A DNA stretch of 64,000 bases from an uncultured Pseudomonadales bacterium (GCA_947487765.1 CANKXO010000004.1:62001-126000); one strand, 5' to 3'. Shown: positions 1 through 10,288, counted from the first letter of the stretch. Program-made: numbers and translations. The notes: a model not told the origin generated them from the letters alone.

Positions 1-136
1 CATTAATGGCTTAAACGAAGCCCAACCTGATACAGAAAAACAGGCTGAAAATAATAAAGGAAAAAGCCATGACGGCTTTTTTTATGCCCGATTAAGGAAA
101 ATTAAAGAAGGTTTAGCAGATAACAACAAGGCTTAG
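1..136 (+). CDS. rsmB: 16S rRNA m5C967 methyltransferase RsmB, C-terminal end (partial)
   Basis: Only the last 44 codons are in the window; the reading frame is open from base 2 to the TAG at 134-136. The tail reads [11 protein letters not shown] followed by a short basic stretch, which is the typical C-terminal strand of RsmB/Sun, the SAM-dependent methyltransferase that makes m5C967 in 16S rRNA. It lies 8 bases upstream of trkA, the same neighbour it has in many gammaproteobacteria, which supports the call. The catalytic domain is outside the window and cannot be judged. Confidence 0.75.
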   Translation, partial: INGLNEAQPDTEKQAENNKGKSHDGFFYARLRKIKEGLADNNKA

Positions 137-144
137 AAAGCAAC

Positions 145-1533
145 ATGAAAATAATTATTCTCGGTGCAGGACAAGTTGGAGCAAGTATTGCGGAACACCT
201 TGCCCGAGAAAAAAATGATATTACCGTTGTTGATCATTCTACAGAGAGATTGCGAGAACTAAGGGATCGCTTGGATATTCGTGGTGTGAATGGTCATGCA
301 TCACATCCAGATGTACTTGAACAAGCAAATATCGAAGATGCCGATTTACTAATTGCAGTGACTGCTAATGATGAAGTGAATATGGTAGCTTGTCAGGTAG
401 CTTACAGCCTTTATCGTACTCCCACCAAAATTGCCCGCATTCGCGCATCGGTTTTTTCTAACTACAAAGATAAATTATTTCGCGATGAGCATGCTCCCGT
501 TGATGTCATTATCAGCCCCGAACAATTAGTATCAGAATATATTTTTAGCCTGGTTGAGAACCCTGGTGCGCTGCAAGTGTTGGATTTTGCTGAGGGCGCT
601 ATCAGACTCGTTGCTGTTAAGGCATACCATGGTGGCCCTCTTGTGGGTCAAGAGTTGCGATTTATGCGTCAACATATGCCCAATGTCGATACGAGAGTTG
701 CGGCTATTTATCGTCGTGGTCAGGCAATTATGCCTGAGGGGCATACGGTTATCGAAGTTGATGATGAAGTATTTTTTATTGCTGCACGCAAAAATATTCG
801 AGCGGTGATGAGTGAAATGCGTCGCTCAGAAAAACCATACAAACGCATTATGATTGCCGGTGGCGGCAATATCGGCTTACGTTTGGCAAAAAAAATAGAA
901 AGCCGCTACTCCATCAAAATTTTTGAATTAGGCTCAGAACGCTGTAAAGAATTAAGTGAAGAACTTAAATACAGCGTTGTACTTCAAGGAAGTGCTTCCG
1001 ATCAGGATTTATTGCTGGAAGAAAATATTGAAGAGACGGATATTTTTATTGCCGTAACGAATGATGACGAAGCCAATATTATGGCGTCCTTATTAGCTAA
1101 ACGGCTCGGTGCTAAAAAAGTTATGGCGCTAATTAACAACCCTGCGTATGTGGATTTAATTCAGGGTGGTGAAATTGATATTGCTATTTCTCCTCAACAA
1201 GCAACCGTTGGTAGTTTGCTTTCTCATGTACGCAGTGGCGATATGGTCAATGTCCACTCTTTACGGCGTAGTGCAGCAGAGGCAATTGAAGTTGTTGCTC
1301 ATGGTGACGAAAATAGCTCTAAAGTTGTTGGTAAAACAATTGAGGAAGTTGACCTTCCTGAAGGTGCGAGCATCGGTGCTATATTACGGCAAGGTGAAAA
1401 AGGTAAAGAAGTATTGATCGCTCATGACAGTACTGTTATTCAGAATGAAGATCACGTGATAGTTTTTCTTGTCGACAAGCGACATACAAAACATGTAGAA
1501 AAATTATTTCAGGTCGGTTTTTCTTTTTTCTAA
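145..1533 (+). CDS. trkA: Trk potassium uptake regulatory subunit TrkA
   Basis: Cytoplasmic NAD(H)-binding ring protein that gates the TrkH potassium channel/transporter. At 462 residues it has the usual length of the tandem form: two RCK_N plus RCK_C pairs. The first Rossmann loop is GAGQVG at residues 7-12 and the second begins near residue 236 (AGGGNIG). Each is followed by an acidic residue at the end of the second strand, consistent with NAD binding. It starts 8 bases after rsmB and is followed 41 bases later by trkH, so the two Trk subunits are probably co-transcribed. Confidence 0.96.
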   Translation: MKIIILGAGQVGASIAEHLAREKNDITVVDHSTERLRELRDRLDIRGVNGHASHPDVLEQANIEDADLLIAVTANDEVNMVACQVAYSLYRTPTKIARIRASVFSNYKDKLFRDEHAPVDVIISPEQLVSEYIFSLVENPGALQVLDFAEGAIRLVAVKAYHGGPLVGQELRFMRQHMPNVDTRVAAIYRRGQAIMPEGHTVIEVDDEVFFIAARKNIRAVMSEMRRSEKPYKRIMIAGGGNIGLRLAKKIESRYSIKIFELGSERCKELSEELKYSVVLQGSASDQDLLLEENIEETDIFIAVTNDDEANIMASLLAKRLGAKKVMALINNPAYVDLIQGGEIDIAISPQQATVGSLLSHVRSGDMVNVHSLRRSAAEAIEVVAHGDENSSKVVGKTIEEVDLPEGASIGAILRQGEKGKEVLIAHDSTVIQNEDHVIVFLVDKRHTKHVEKLFQVGFSFF

Positions 1534-1574
1534 TATGGTTCCTATTCTTTTTAAAAAATAAGGCGGCAGCTTAA

Positions 1575-3023
1575 ATGCACTTTGCTATTATCTTTCGTGT
1601 ATTTGGTATATTGTTAATGCTGTTCAGCATTACATTATTGCCGCCAGCATTAGTTTCCCTTCTTTATAAAGATGGTGCTATTAATGCTTTTATTATTTCT
1701 TTTATTATCATTCTTGTGGCCGGTCTTTCGATTTGGCTACCTGTTTATAACAATAAACAAGACCTGCGTACGCGCGATGGCTTCTTGGTAACAGCACTTT
1801 TTTGGGCTGTGCTCGGGCTTGCAGGTTCTTTACCTTTTATTTTAAGTGACAGTACACAACTGACTTTTGTTGATGCAGTATTTGAATCTATTTCGGGGCT
1901 GACCACAACGGGGGCGACGGTAATTGTTGGTTTGGATGAGCTACCTCAATCCATATTATTTTATCGGCAACAATTACAGTGGTTAGGTGGTATTGGTATT
2001 ATCGTTATTGCTGTTGCTATTTTACCGATGTTAGGCATTGGTGGTATGCAGCTGTATCGAGCAGAAACGCCGGGCCCTGTAAAAGATTCAAAACTCACCC
2101 CCCGCATTACTCAAACCGCAAAAGCGCTTTTTTTTATTTACCTTAGCCTTACCGCTGCCTGTGCTCTGAGCTATTGGTTGGCAGGTATGACTTTATTTGA
2201 TGCTGTTGGCCATGCTTTTTCAACCGTTGCGATTGGTGGGTTTTCAACGCACGATGAGAGTATGGCTTTTTTTGATAATCCGACAATTTTAATTATTGGG
2301 ATTATCTTTATGGTTTTATCTGGAATTAATTTCGCATTGCATTTTGTTGCCTGGCGGTCTCGTAGCCTATTACATTTTTTCAAAGACCCAGAATGTAAAT
2401 TTTATTTTTGGTGTATATTTATCGGTATTGTCATTACTGTTAGTTATTTGTATGCCACAAATATCTATTCGTTTGAAGAAAGTTTTTTATTCGGTTCGTT
2501 TGAATTAGTTTCTATTTTAACAACGACAGGTTTTGGTGTTGCAGATTACAGCCAGTGGCCAACCTTTCTCCCCTTCATGTTATTTATGTTTGCGTTGATG
2601 GGAGGTTGTGGAGGTTCAACTGCAGGCGGTATCAAAGTGATGCGTGTAATGCTGATTTGCAAGCAAGGCATACGAGAAATTTATCGCTTGATTCATCCCA
2701 ATGCTATTATCCCAGTGAAAGTGGGTAACAAACCTGTACCGGATCGAGTTATCGAAGCGGTCTGGGGCTTCTTTGCTGCCTACGTTATCAGCTTTATGAT
2801 TATGTTTTTAATACTGCTTGCCACAGGGTTAGATTTCTTAACGGCTTTTTCTGCAATGGGTGCTTGCATTAATAATCTTGGCCCTGGGATGGGGGATGTT
2901 GCTGCACACTATGGAAATATTAATACGACCGCTAAATGGGTGCTGTGTTTTGCAATGTTGCTTGGGCGATTGGAAGTTTTTACCTTGTTGGTTTTATTAA
3001 CACCAGCCTTCTGGCGACGCTAA
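1575..3023 (+). CDS. trkH: Trk potassium uptake transmembrane protein TrkH
   Basis: Inner-membrane potassium-translocating subunit, 482 residues, very hydrophobic throughout. The four pore-loop filter segments of the TrkH/KtrB superfamily are visible in order: TTTGATV, AIGGFST, TTTGFGV and NNLGPGMG; each contributes the conserved filter glycine. It ends in a short basic tail (FWRR). A GGCGG stretch precedes the ATG. Its stop overlaps by 4 bases the stop of the convergent acyltransferase gene, so no separate terminator fits between them. Confidence 0.96.
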   Translation: MHFAIIFRVFGILLMLFSITLLPPALVSLLYKDGAINAFIISFIIILVAGLSIWLPVYNNKQDLRTRDGFLVTALFWAVLGLAGSLPFILSDSTQLTFVDAVFESISGLTTTGATVIVGLDELPQSILFYRQQLQWLGGIGIIVIAVAILPMLGIGGMQLYRAETPGPVKDSKLTPRITQTAKALFFIYLSLTAACALSYWLAGMTLFDAVGHAFSTVAIGGFSTHDESMAFFDNPTILIIGIIFMVLSGINFALHFVAWRSRSLLHFFKDPECKFYFWCIFIGIVITVSYLYATNIYSFEESFLFGSFELVSILTTTGFGVADYSQWPTFLPFMLFMFALMGGCGGSTAGGIKVMRVMLICKQGIREIYRLIHPNAIIPVKVGNKPVPDRVIEAVWGFFAAYVISFMIMFLILLATGLDFLTAFSAMGACINNLGPGMGDVAAHYGNINTTAKWVLCFAMLLGRLEVFTLLVLLTPAFWRR

Positions 3024-3907
3024 TAAATTTTCTTGCTGCCTTCAGGGCCTCTACGAAAGCGTTTATACTCCCATTGATATTGTTCGGGCATATCTCTTAC
3101 GCACTGCTCCACTAGCTGATTGACTGCATTGGCAGAAGTCACAGCATCTTCACTATAAATAGCATCAGATGCTTCATAAAATGTGACTTCAAAACCACCG
3201 CTCACTCGTTTGGCGGTAGCACCTAGTATTGTCGAGCCAGTGCGTTGATAGAGCTGGGTTACTAAAGTCATGGTGTAGGCAGGGTGGCCAAAAAAGTCTG
3301 AATATACGCCGCCACGATCTTTCAAATTGGGGACTTGGTCAGGCAATATGCAGGTTGTCCCCCCTTTCCGCAGGTGCTTCAGCAGAGCGGCAACGCCACG
3401 CGGGTTCGTAGGCACTAATTGTGCCCCTGTTTTCTCACGACTCTTTTTGATGAGCGCCTCAAGCTCAGGTAGCTGAGGAGGCTCATAGAGACCCATGCCA
3501 TTAGAGACAGCGGGAATATAACGGGAAAATACTTCCCAGTTACCCACATGAGGTAATAAAACAATCAGGCCTTTTCCTGCCGTTTGGGCTTGATCAAATA
3601 GGTGGAGGTTATTGATTGCGGTGACGCGTTGCTCCAGCCAGGAATAGGGTCGATGCCAGATAGCGGCCATTTCAAACACCAGCATTCCTGTGTGCTGCAA
3701 ACTTTCAAATACCAATGTGTTTTTTTCTTTCTCCGATAGCTCGGGAAAGCATAAAGTGATATTGGTACGTGTGGTTTTGCGACTACGGTTGGGGAATAAC
3801 CATAGTAAATAACCCACACTACGCCCTAATAAACGGCAAGCCCATAGAGGTAAGCGTCCCGTCAGTGACAACAGAGAAGCGATGAGTTGGCCTTGGGTAA
3901 TTTTCAT
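3020..3907 (-). CDS. Lipid A biosynthesis lauroyl/myristoyl acyltransferase family (LpxL/HtrB-like)
   Basis: Inner-membrane acyltransferase of the LpxL/LpxM/HtrB family, which transfers a secondary acyl chain from acyl-ACP to lipid A precursors. The 295-residue length fits. A hydrophobic N-terminal segment (about residues 8-38) would anchor it, and the catalytic HxxxxE motif is HVGNWE at residues 120-125. The downstream G-GxxxxPDQ block (about residues 185-192) is also typical. The position beside trk and glyQS matches a Pseudomonas lipid A acyltransferase. Which chain and which position it acylates cannot be told from sequence alone. It could also be a non-lipid-A member of the superfamily. 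Confidence 0.85.
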   Translation of the reverse strand: MKITQGQLIASLLSLTGRLPLWACRLLGRSVGYLLWLFPNRSRKTTRTNITLCFPELSEKEKNTLVFESLQHTGMLVFEMAAIWHRPYSWLEQRVTAINNLHLFDQAQTAGKGLIVLLPHVGNWEVFSRYIPAVSNGMGLYEPPQLPELEALIKKSREKTGAQLVPTNPRGVAALLKHLRKGGTTCILPDQVPNLKDRGGVYSDFFGHPAYTMTLVTQLYQRTGSTILGATAKRVSGGFEVTFYEASDAIYSEDAVTSANAVNQLVEQCVRDMPEQYQWEYKRFRRGPEGSKKIY

Positions 3908-4066
3908 TTATAGGGCAAGTTTTCGACAGTCATTAAAAAGCTCGCAAGCTTACCTTAAAACGACTATAAACTCTAAACCTATGGAAAACGCATGGCCAAT
4001 TTCGTTTTCATAAGGTCAGCAGCGCATTCCACCTACTTACACATACCATTCCCTGCCGTACCCCGT

Positions 4067-4072
4067 TATAAT
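4067..4072 (+). promoter_or_regulatory. Probable -10 element of the glyQS promoter (TATAAT)
   Basis: A perfect TATAAT lies 33 bases before the preferred GTG start of glyQ. The -35 position holds only a poor match. Transcription would begin near 4079, which leaves room for the Shine-Dalgarno at 4095-4098 and argues against the upstream TTG at 4081 as start. Confidence 0.5.
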
Positions 4073-4104
4073 CGCCGCCTTTGATTTCTTTGCCGGAGAC
4101 AGGC

Positions 4105-5076
4105 GTGGCAGCAGCGGACACCACTATCGACACCAAGACCTTTCAGGGTCTTATTTTAGCGCTACAACAATACTGGGCTAAACAAGGTTGCGTGATCTTA
4201 CAACCATTGGATATGGAAGTTGGTGCAGGGACTTTTCACCCAGCAACATTTTTACGGGCAATCGGCCCTGAAAGCTGGAATAGTGCCTATGTTCAGCCTT
4301 GTCGACGCCCTACAGATGGTCGCTATGGTGAAAACCCTAATCGATTGCAACATTATTATCAGTTTCAAGTCGTACTTAAGCCTTCACCTGCTGACTTTCA
4401 ATCCTTATATTTAGGGTCACTACAAGAGTTGGGTATTGATACTTCTGTTCATGATATTCGCTTTGTTGAAGATAATTGGGAGTCTCCGACCTTAGGTGCG
4501 TGGGGTTTAGGTTGGGAAATCTGGTTAAATGGTATGGAAGTGACTCAGTTTACTTACTTTCAACAAGTCGGTGGTCTCGAATGTTATCCAGTAACCGGTG
4601 AAATTACTTATGGCCTTGAGCGTATAGCCATGTATTTACAAGGCGTTGACTCTATTTTTGATTTGACTTGGACGCTCGACCCTCAGGGTAATAAAGTCAG
4701 TTATCGCGATGTTTTTCATCAGAACGAAGTAGAAATGTCTCATTATAATTTTGATCACGCTGATGTCGACTTCCTATTTCAAACGTTTGATGTTTGCGAG
4801 AGGGAAAGTCAGCGCCTAGTTGAAGAAGGCCTACCATTGCCCGCCTATGAGCAAGTCATGAAAGCGTCTCATGCATTTAATTTATTGGATGCCCGCCATG
4901 CTATTTCAGTTACGGAAAGGCAGCGTTTTATTTTGCGAGTAAGAACTCTGGCTCGATCCGTTGCGCAAGCTTATTATGATGCGCGTAAAAAACTGGGTTT
5001 CCCGCTTGCAACTGATGATATACGCAAAGAATTGCTGGATACTGGGGTGTTGAGTTCAGAGGGAGATGCCGCATGA
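4105..5076 (+). CDS. glyQ: Glycyl-tRNA synthetase alpha subunit
   Basis: Catalytic subunit of the bacterial alpha2beta2 glycyl-tRNA synthetase, a class II enzyme that charges tRNA-Gly. The protein is conserved almost end to end: [34 protein letters not shown] and the [15 protein letters not shown] tail are all present. I place the start at GTG 4105 because GGAG (4095-4098) lies 6 bases upstream, the product then begins close to where other GlyQ proteins begin, and the probable transcription start is near 4079. An in-frame TTG at 4081 would add 8 residues. The stop overlaps the glyS start by 4 bases (ATGA), so the subunits are translationally coupled. Confidence 0.93.
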   Translation: MAAADTTIDTKTFQGLILALQQYWAKQGCVILQPLDMEVGAGTFHPATFLRAIGPESWNSAYVQPCRRPTDGRYGENPNRLQHYYQFQVVLKPSPADFQSLYLGSLQELGIDTSVHDIRFVEDNWESPTLGAWGLGWEIWLNGMEVTQFTYFQQVGGLECYPVTGEITYGLERIAMYLQGVDSIFDLTWTLDPQGNKVSYRDVFHQNEVEMSHYNFDHADVDFLFQTFDVCERESQRLVEEGLPLPAYEQVMKASHAFNLLDARHAISVTERQRFILRVRTLARSVAQAYYDARKKLGFPLATDDIRKELLDTGVLSSEGDAA

Positions 5077-7148
5077 GCCAGGATTTTCTTGTTGAATTAG
5101 GGACAGAAGAATTACCACCTAAAGCATTATTGCGTTTATCGGAAGCATTTACTCAGGGTATTAGTCAAAACCTGAAAAGCCACAATCTAAATTTTGATAC
5201 TATTGAATCTTATGCAGCCCCCCGCCGTTTAGCCGTGGTAGTTAAAGGCTTAGCTGAGTCGACACCACTTAATGATGTAATTAATTGGGGCCCACCCGCA
5301 AAAATTGCATTTGATGATGAAGGTAAACCAACGAAAGCAGCGTTGGCTTTCGCATCTAAAAATAATCTCGACCCCGCAGATTTGGTTGCTGAAAACGATG
5401 GAAAAATTGAAAAACTAGTTTATCGAACACAAGCAGGTGGTGAACCAACAGTTGACTTGCTGGAAGCCATTGTTCAGCAATCGGTGAGTAAACTACCTAT
5501 TCCCAAACGTATGCGCTGGGGAGCGAATCGCCATGAGTTTGTTAGACCTGTGCATTGGCTAGTAATGTTATTTGGCGATGAAATTGTAGAAGCCACGATA
5601 CTTGGCCTTCATGCTAACCGAGAAACGCAAGGCCATCGTTTTCACTATAATCAAGCGTTGGATATTCAGAATGCCAGTGAATATGCGAGTAAACTTAAAA
5701 GCATTGCTTATGTAATGGCTGATTTTGATGAACGCAAAACATTGATCAGACAACAAGTAGAAGCGGAAGCGGAAAAAGTAAATGGACAAGCCGTTATTGA
5801 TATTGATTTGTTAAATGAGGTTACCGCTTTAGTAGAATGGCCTGTGGCATTGCTGGGTCGATTTGAAGAACGTTTTTTGGATGTGCCTGCAGAGGCGTTG
5901 GTTTCTTCAATGAAAGAGCACCAGAAATATTTTCATTTAGTCGACGCTGATAATAATTTACTACCTTACTTTATTACGGTTGCTAATATAGAAAGTAAAG
6001 ACCCCGCACAAGTTATTGATGGTAATGAACGCGTTATTCGACCGCGTTTATCCGATGCGGCTTTCTTTTTCGAAACCGATAAAAAAACGACGTTGGAGAG
6101 CAAGCGCGAATCTCTTAAAAAAATCGTGTTTCAAGCGAAATTAGGGACTGTCTTTGAAAAAACAGAACGCATTGCAAATCTAGCAAAAGCTATTGCAGAG
6201 CAGTTAAATGCTCCCACTGAGCCTGTTGTGCGTGCTGGTGAATTATGTAAATCAGATTTAGTTAGCGAAATGGTTTACGAGTTTGCCGATATGCAAGGGA
6301 TAGCCGGTTATCATTATGCAAAGCATGATGGCGAAGTTGATGAAGTTGCCCTCGCGATGAATGAGCATTATATGCCACGTTTTGCGGGCGATGAGTTACC
6401 GTCAACATTAACAAGTGCTATTGTTGCACTGGCGGATCGTTTGGACACCTTAATCGGTATCTTTGGTATTGGTGAACAACCAACGGGTTCAAAAGATCCT
6501 TTTGCTTTGCGTCGAGCCAGTGTTGCTGTATTACGTATCTTGGTCAAAGGCGAATATAAATTAGATCTACGACAATTATTGAGCCTCGCTTTTAAACAAT
6601 ATACATCGTTACCTGAAGGCGAGGCAGTTGTTGAGCAAGTGCTGAATTACATGCTAGAACGCTTCCGTGCCTGGTATGAAGAACAAAATATTCCAGTCGA
6701 AGTTTTTCAAGCGGTTAGTGCAAAGCAATTGTCACAGCCTTTGGATATTGATCAACGTGTGCAAGCAGTAAATCACTTCCGCCTATTGCCTGAGGCAGAC
6801 GCTTTAGCTTCTGCCAATAAACGAGTTGCAAATATACTGGCAAAAGTTGATGGCGATATTCTAAGTTATATCGATGATGCTTTATTAGAAGAAGTAGATG
6901 AAAAAGAGCTCGCTAAAGAGATTGTTGAAAAACAACAACAAGTTGAACCATTATTCGAAGAGCGAGATTACAAGGCTGCACTGACAGCTTTGGCGTCACT
7001 ACAGGAAACGGTTGATAACTTTTTTGCCAATGTGATGGTAATGACTGACGATGAGGCACTGAAGAATAATCGTTTGGCATTATTGCAACAATTGCGTGCA
7101 TTATTTTTTGAAGTAGCCGATATCTCTTATTTAGCAGCAACTAAATAA
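5073..7148 (+). CDS. glyS: Glycyl-tRNA synthetase beta subunit
   Basis: Beta subunit of the heterotetrameric glycyl-tRNA synthetase; it binds tRNA-Gly and is needed for charging. It is 691 residues, the normal length. The N-terminus [15 protein letters not shown] is characteristic, as are the PKRMRWG block, the HQKYF motif and the C-terminal DALR-type anticodon-binding region. The ATG overlaps the glyQ stop. A GmhB-like gene follows 13 bases downstream, so the operon probably continues to plsC. Confidence 0.97.
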   Translation: MSQDFLVELGTEELPPKALLRLSEAFTQGISQNLKSHNLNFDTIESYAAPRRLAVVVKGLAESTPLNDVINWGPPAKIAFDDEGKPTKAALAFASKNNLDPADLVAENDGKIEKLVYRTQAGGEPTVDLLEAIVQQSVSKLPIPKRMRWGANRHEFVRPVHWLVMLFGDEIVEATILGLHANRETQGHRFHYNQALDIQNASEYASKLKSIAYVMADFDERKTLIRQQVEAEAEKVNGQAVIDIDLLNEVTALVEWPVALLGRFEERFLDVPAEALVSSMKEHQKYFHLVDADNNLLPYFITVANIESKDPAQVIDGNERVIRPRLSDAAFFFETDKKTTLESKRESLKKIVFQAKLGTVFEKTERIANLAKAIAEQLNAPTEPVVRAGELCKSDLVSEMVYEFADMQGIAGYHYAKHDGEVDEVALAMNEHYMPRFAGDELPSTLTSAIVALADRLDTLIGIFGIGEQPTGSKDPFALRRASVAVLRILVKGEYKLDLRQLLSLAFKQYTSLPEGEAVVEQVLNYMLERFRAWYEEQNIPVEVFQAVSAKQLSQPLDIDQRVQAVNHFRLLPEADALASANKRVANILAKVDGDILSYIDDALLEEVDEKELAKEIVEKQQQVEPLFEERDYKAALTALASLQETVDNFFANVMVMTDDEALKNNRLALLQQLRALFFEVADISYLAATK

Positions 7149-7161
7149 TGTTGAGTAAAAA

Positions 7162-7641
7162 ATGAAGTTAGCACTAGTGGGTCGTGATGGCGTTATAAAC
7201 GAAGCCCGTGAGGGTGGTATTAATCATCGGACACAACTCACGTTAATTCCAGATAGCATTAATGGATTAGCTCGGTTATCCAAGGCTGGGTATAAAGTGA
7301 TTATTGTTACTCATCAACCAGGTATTAGCCGAGGGCTTTTTGATTTAGATGAATTAGAAGCTATCCATTATGCAATCACCTCGGGTGTTGAAGAAGCCGG
7401 TGGTGAAATAACGGCTATTTTTTACTGCCCCCATGACGACCAAGATCGTTGTCATTGTCGCCCCCCAGAGACAGGGTTGCTTGATGCTATAGAAATGGAA
7501 TTCGATTGTGACACAGTTGCAGCCTCATTCTTCTTTTATAGTGACGCTGAAAAAAAATTAGCCAAAGCAAAAGATTGTCTACAGTTTCAATGTACACCAG
7601 AAAAAAATTTGTCTTTCTTTGTTAATCAATTGTTAAGTTAA
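7162..7641 (+). CDS. GmhB-like HAD protein with degenerate active site (probable pseudoenzyme)
   Basis: Homologue of D-glycero-beta-D-manno-heptose-1,7-bisphosphate 7-phosphatase by context (glyS-gmhB-plsC) and by residual motifs. The catalytic pattern is broken. Motif I reads GRDGVIN (residues 7-13) where active GmhB has DRDGVIN, so the nucleophile Asp is Gly7. The K-P lysine of motif III is lost (CRPPETG, 99-105). The GDxxxD motif IV is reduced to YSDAEKK (126-132). The zinc-site residues C89, H91, C97 and C99 remain. It is 159 residues, shorter than the usual 180 or so, because the C-terminal part is trimmed. It is an intact ORF and not frameshifted. It may be inactive, structural or regulatory; another phosphatase would then supply heptose biosynthesis. 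Confidence 0.75.
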   Translation: MKLALVGRDGVINEAREGGINHRTQLTLIPDSINGLARLSKAGYKVIIVTHQPGISRGLFDLDELEAIHYAITSGVEEAGGEITAIFYCPHDDQDRCHCRPPETGLLDAIEMEFDCDTVAASFFFYSDAEKKLAKAKDCLQFQCTPEKNLSFFVNQLLS

Positions 7642-7649
7642 AAATTATA

Positions 7650-8360
7650 ATGTTACTTTTACGCTCATTACTTTTTTATTGCCTCTATAGCCCTATAACA
7701 ATTGTTTTCGGTACATTAAGTTTACTTTTGTTACTGCTCCCTAAAAATTTTGCGGCATCTATCATTGTTTTCTGGAATGCCATTGCATTGTTTTTATTGC
7801 GCTGGTGTTGCGGTGTTCGATATGACGTGACAGGGAACACAAGTGGGCTCTCAGAACCTTGTGTCATTATTGCTAATCATCAAAGCCCTTGGGAAACGTT
7901 ATTTTTACAATGGTACTTTAAGCCAATCTCTGCAGTATTAAAAAAACAGCTTTTATATATTCCTTTTTTTGGTTGGGGTTTAAAAGTAACTCAGCCAATC
8001 GGTATTGATCGCGATAATCCAACTCGTGCCTTGAAACAAATTAAAACAATAGGATTAGAACGATTAAAGGCCGGCAGAAATATTTTGATTTTCCCTGAAG
8101 GGACGCGGATGCCGGTTAATCAGTTGGGCAACTTCATGCGTAGTGGTGCAGATATCGCCAAACAGGCAGGAGTGCCCGTTATTCCTGTTTTCCACAATGC
8201 GGGTCACTACTGGGTTAATAAAAAATTGATTAAACAACCTGGGACAATACAAGTTGTTGTCGGTGAACCAATAAGCGTGGAAGATAAAAATACCAAAGCG
8301 GTAATGACGGACATCAAAGCTTGGATGCAAACACAACAAGAGGCTATGGAAGCCCCATAA
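7650..8360 (+). CDS. plsC: 1-acyl-sn-glycerol-3-phosphate acyltransferase
   Basis: Membrane acyltransferase that converts lysophosphatidic acid to phosphatidic acid in phospholipid synthesis. It has 236 residues, with a hydrophobic N-terminal segment at about residues 8-55. The catalytic motif is NHQSPWE (H77, E82; HX4E rather than the commoner HX4D), and FPEGTR is at 148-153. The VPVIPVFHNAG block follows. It starts 8 bases after the GmhB-like gene and is probably the last gene of the glyQS operon. Confidence 0.9.
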   Translation: MLLLRSLLFYCLYSPITIVFGTLSLLLLLLPKNFAASIIVFWNAIALFLLRWCCGVRYDVTGNTSGLSEPCVIIANHQSPWETLFLQWYFKPISAVLKKQLLYIPFFGWGLKVTQPIGIDRDNPTRALKQIKTIGLERLKAGRNILIFPEGTRMPVNQLGNFMRSGADIAKQAGVPVIPVFHNAGHYWVNKKLIKQPGTIQVVVGEPISVEDKNTKAVMTDIKAWMQTQQEAMEAP

Positions 8361-8420
8361 AGATTCCCAGCATATTTTTCCAATCGTAAGAACTAATCTA
8401 ACAGGCCTTCAGGAGCTATC

Positions 8421-8909
8421 ATGATTACTTTTTTTTGTACTGGTGGTACTTTCGATAAAATTTATTTCGATGCAAAAAGTGAATTTAGTGTAGGTGACCC
8501 TCAGGTCGAGCCTTTATTGAAAGAAGCGAATATCGATGTAGGTTATAAAATTGAGTCCTTACTGCGTAAGGATAGCTTGGATATGACGGAGGAAGATCGT
8601 CAGCTTATCTGCCAAGGTGTTGTCAGTAGTGAAAGCCAGCAGATTATTATCATTCATGGTACTGATGGAATGGCCGCAACAGCCAAAGCATTAGCTGCGA
8701 GTGGTGTTGAAGATAAAACCATTGTATTTGTAGGGGCAATGCAGCCTGCAAGAATGCGATATAGCGATGCGCCCTTTAATCTAGGGTTTGCTGTATCTGC
8801 CGTACAGCTATTGGAGCCAGGGATTTATCTTGCAATGAATGGCCGCGTTTTTTCTCATGACAATGTTGTTAAGAATGTAGAGATCGGTAAATTCGAAACT
8901 ATTTCATAA
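8421..8909 (+). CDS. Asparaginase-like N-terminal domain protein (single domain)
   Basis: This 162-residue protein covers only the N-terminal domain of the asparaginase/glutaminase family, whose enzymes normally have two domains and about 330 residues. The two catalytic threonine regions are present: TGGTFDK (T10) and HGTDGM (T81-D82). The family's C-terminal domain, which helps shape the dimer interface, is absent. The stop is followed by ordinary intergenic sequence with no sign of a lost continuation. A good Shine-Dalgarno (CAGGAGC) precedes the ATG. It may be a short asparaginase-like family of its own; enzymatic activity is uncertain. Confidence 0.8.
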   Translation: MITFFCTGGTFDKIYFDAKSEFSVGDPQVEPLLKEANIDVGYKIESLLRKDSLDMTEEDRQLICQGVVSSESQQIIIIHGTDGMAATAKALAASGVEDKTIVFVGAMQPARMRYSDAPFNLGFAVSAVQLLEPGIYLAMNGRVFSHDNVVKNVEIGKFETIS

Positions 8910-9003
8910 GTGATCTTAGTCAAATACACGATCAAACTATTAACAGTTATAAACAATAGGCGCTATTCTTAACCGTATAGCAAATAGATAAAGGTGCAGG
9001 CCA

Positions 9004-9768
9004 ATGAGAGAGCAAGTTCAATTTACAGGCCATGATAACCATACACTCGCAGGTTTATTGGATGCTCCTGATGGTGAAATTAAGGGATATGCTTTATTTG
9101 CCCATTGTTTTACCTGTGGTAAAGATGTCGTTGCTGCCTCAAGAATAGCGCGTTCATTAGTCAGTTATGGGTTTGCAATACTTCGCTTTGATTTCTCTGG
9201 TGTGGGTAGTAGTGAGGGTGAGTTCGAAGACACTAATTTCTCATCGAACGTTCAGGATTTAGTAGCCGCTGCTGATTTTTTACGTGAGCACTATCAAGCT
9301 CCACAGTTGTTGATTGGCCATAGTTTAGGTGGTGCAGCAGTGTTAGCCGGCGCGAATCATGTACCTGAGAGTGTTGGTGTCGTTACTATTGGAGCGCCTG
9401 CAGACCCAGCTCATGTGGCTAAGCAGTTTTCTTGCAGTATCGGTGAAATCGAAGAACAAGGTAAGGCCAAAGTTGATTTAGCTGGCCGTGAATTTACGAT
9501 TAAGAAACAGTTGCTGGATGACCTTGAAGATCAAGAGCAAGCCGATAAAATTGCTAACCTGAATAAGGCCTTATTGATATTTCACTCCCCTATAGACAAT
9601 ACCGTGTTGCTTAATAATGCTGAAAAAATTTATCGTCTAGCAAAACACCCTAAAAGCTTTATTAGCCTAGATAAGGCAAATCACTTAGTGACAAATAAAG
9701 ATGATGCAGAATATATCGCGAGCATTATCAGTGCCTGGGCCATTCGTTTTTTAGATCATGCCTCTTAG
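9004..9768 (+). CDS. Alpha/beta hydrolase family protein
   Basis: A serine hydrolase of unknown substrate, 254 residues with no signal peptide. The nucleophile elbow is GHSLGG (S107); the acid is probably in SPIDNTV (near D198) and the histidine in KANHLV (near H222). The sequence resembles the hydrolase half of proteins in which such a domain is fused to OsmC, but no OsmC domain follows here. It stands alone between the asparaginase-like gene and a small unknown gene, with gaps of 94 and 185 bases. Confidence 0.85.
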   Translation: MREQVQFTGHDNHTLAGLLDAPDGEIKGYALFAHCFTCGKDVVAASRIARSLVSYGFAILRFDFSGVGSSEGEFEDTNFSSNVQDLVAAADFLREHYQAPQLLIGHSLGGAAVLAGANHVPESVGVVTIGAPADPAHVAKQFSCSIGEIEEQGKAKVDLAGREFTIKKQLLDDLEDQEQADKIANLNKALLIFHSPIDNTVLLNNAEKIYRLAKHPKSFISLDKANHLVTNKDDAEYIASIISAWAIRFLDHAS

Positions 9769-9953
9769 GTAGCCGCTCAGTTTGGTACCTTATTCAATTT
9801 TATGACACTTCTTATAACTTATTGAATCTATTACTCTTAGTGAAGCAATCCATATTATCTTAAAAAAGTCGGTTATTTCTGAAGTCGACAACTATACTTT
9901 TTTAGATACAGAGTTAATTGTTTTACTGTTGTGGACAGAGAGGAGAGTATGTA

Positions 9954-10238
9954 GTGAGTGAGTCTTTTGCTGTGGTAAACCCGGAAGATTTTATGAAAAT
10001 TGGTGGTGATAAGCCTAGCCATTTACTGATAGAAGAAGCCCTTATTAAAATGGGTGGCGATGGGACAATAGGAGGTACCTTTAAAAAGGAAGTACTTAAA
10101 ATGGCCGGTTGGACAGGTGGTGCTTTAACCACTTATGCCTCACGGTCTCAAGTTGCGGCAGAAGCATTTAATCGTGTTCGAGAAGCTCTCGAAAAAGCAT
10201 CAGATGCGGACGAATTAAAATCTCAGCTATTACACTAA
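9954..10238 (+). CDS. Small protein of unknown function (94 aa)
   Basis: I do not recognise this protein. It is 94 residues, soluble, and contains two glycine-rich turns (KIGGDKPS and KMGGDGTIGG) followed by helices rich in Ala and Glu. The GTG at 9954 is preferred because AGGAG (9941-9945) lies 8 bases upstream; a TTG at 9918 would add 12 residues, including two cysteines, without a ribosome site. Codon use and the good ribosome site support a real gene. No neighbour suggests a function. Confidence 0.6.
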   Translation: MSESFAVVNPEDFMKIGGDKPSHLLIEEALIKMGGDGTIGGTFKKEVLKMAGWTGGALTTYASRSQVAAEAFNRVREALEKASDADELKSQLLH

Positions 10239-10288
10239 GCTGTTTTGCATAGTAAAGTATGCTTAGCCAGGTAAGAAAGGGAGTAGTA

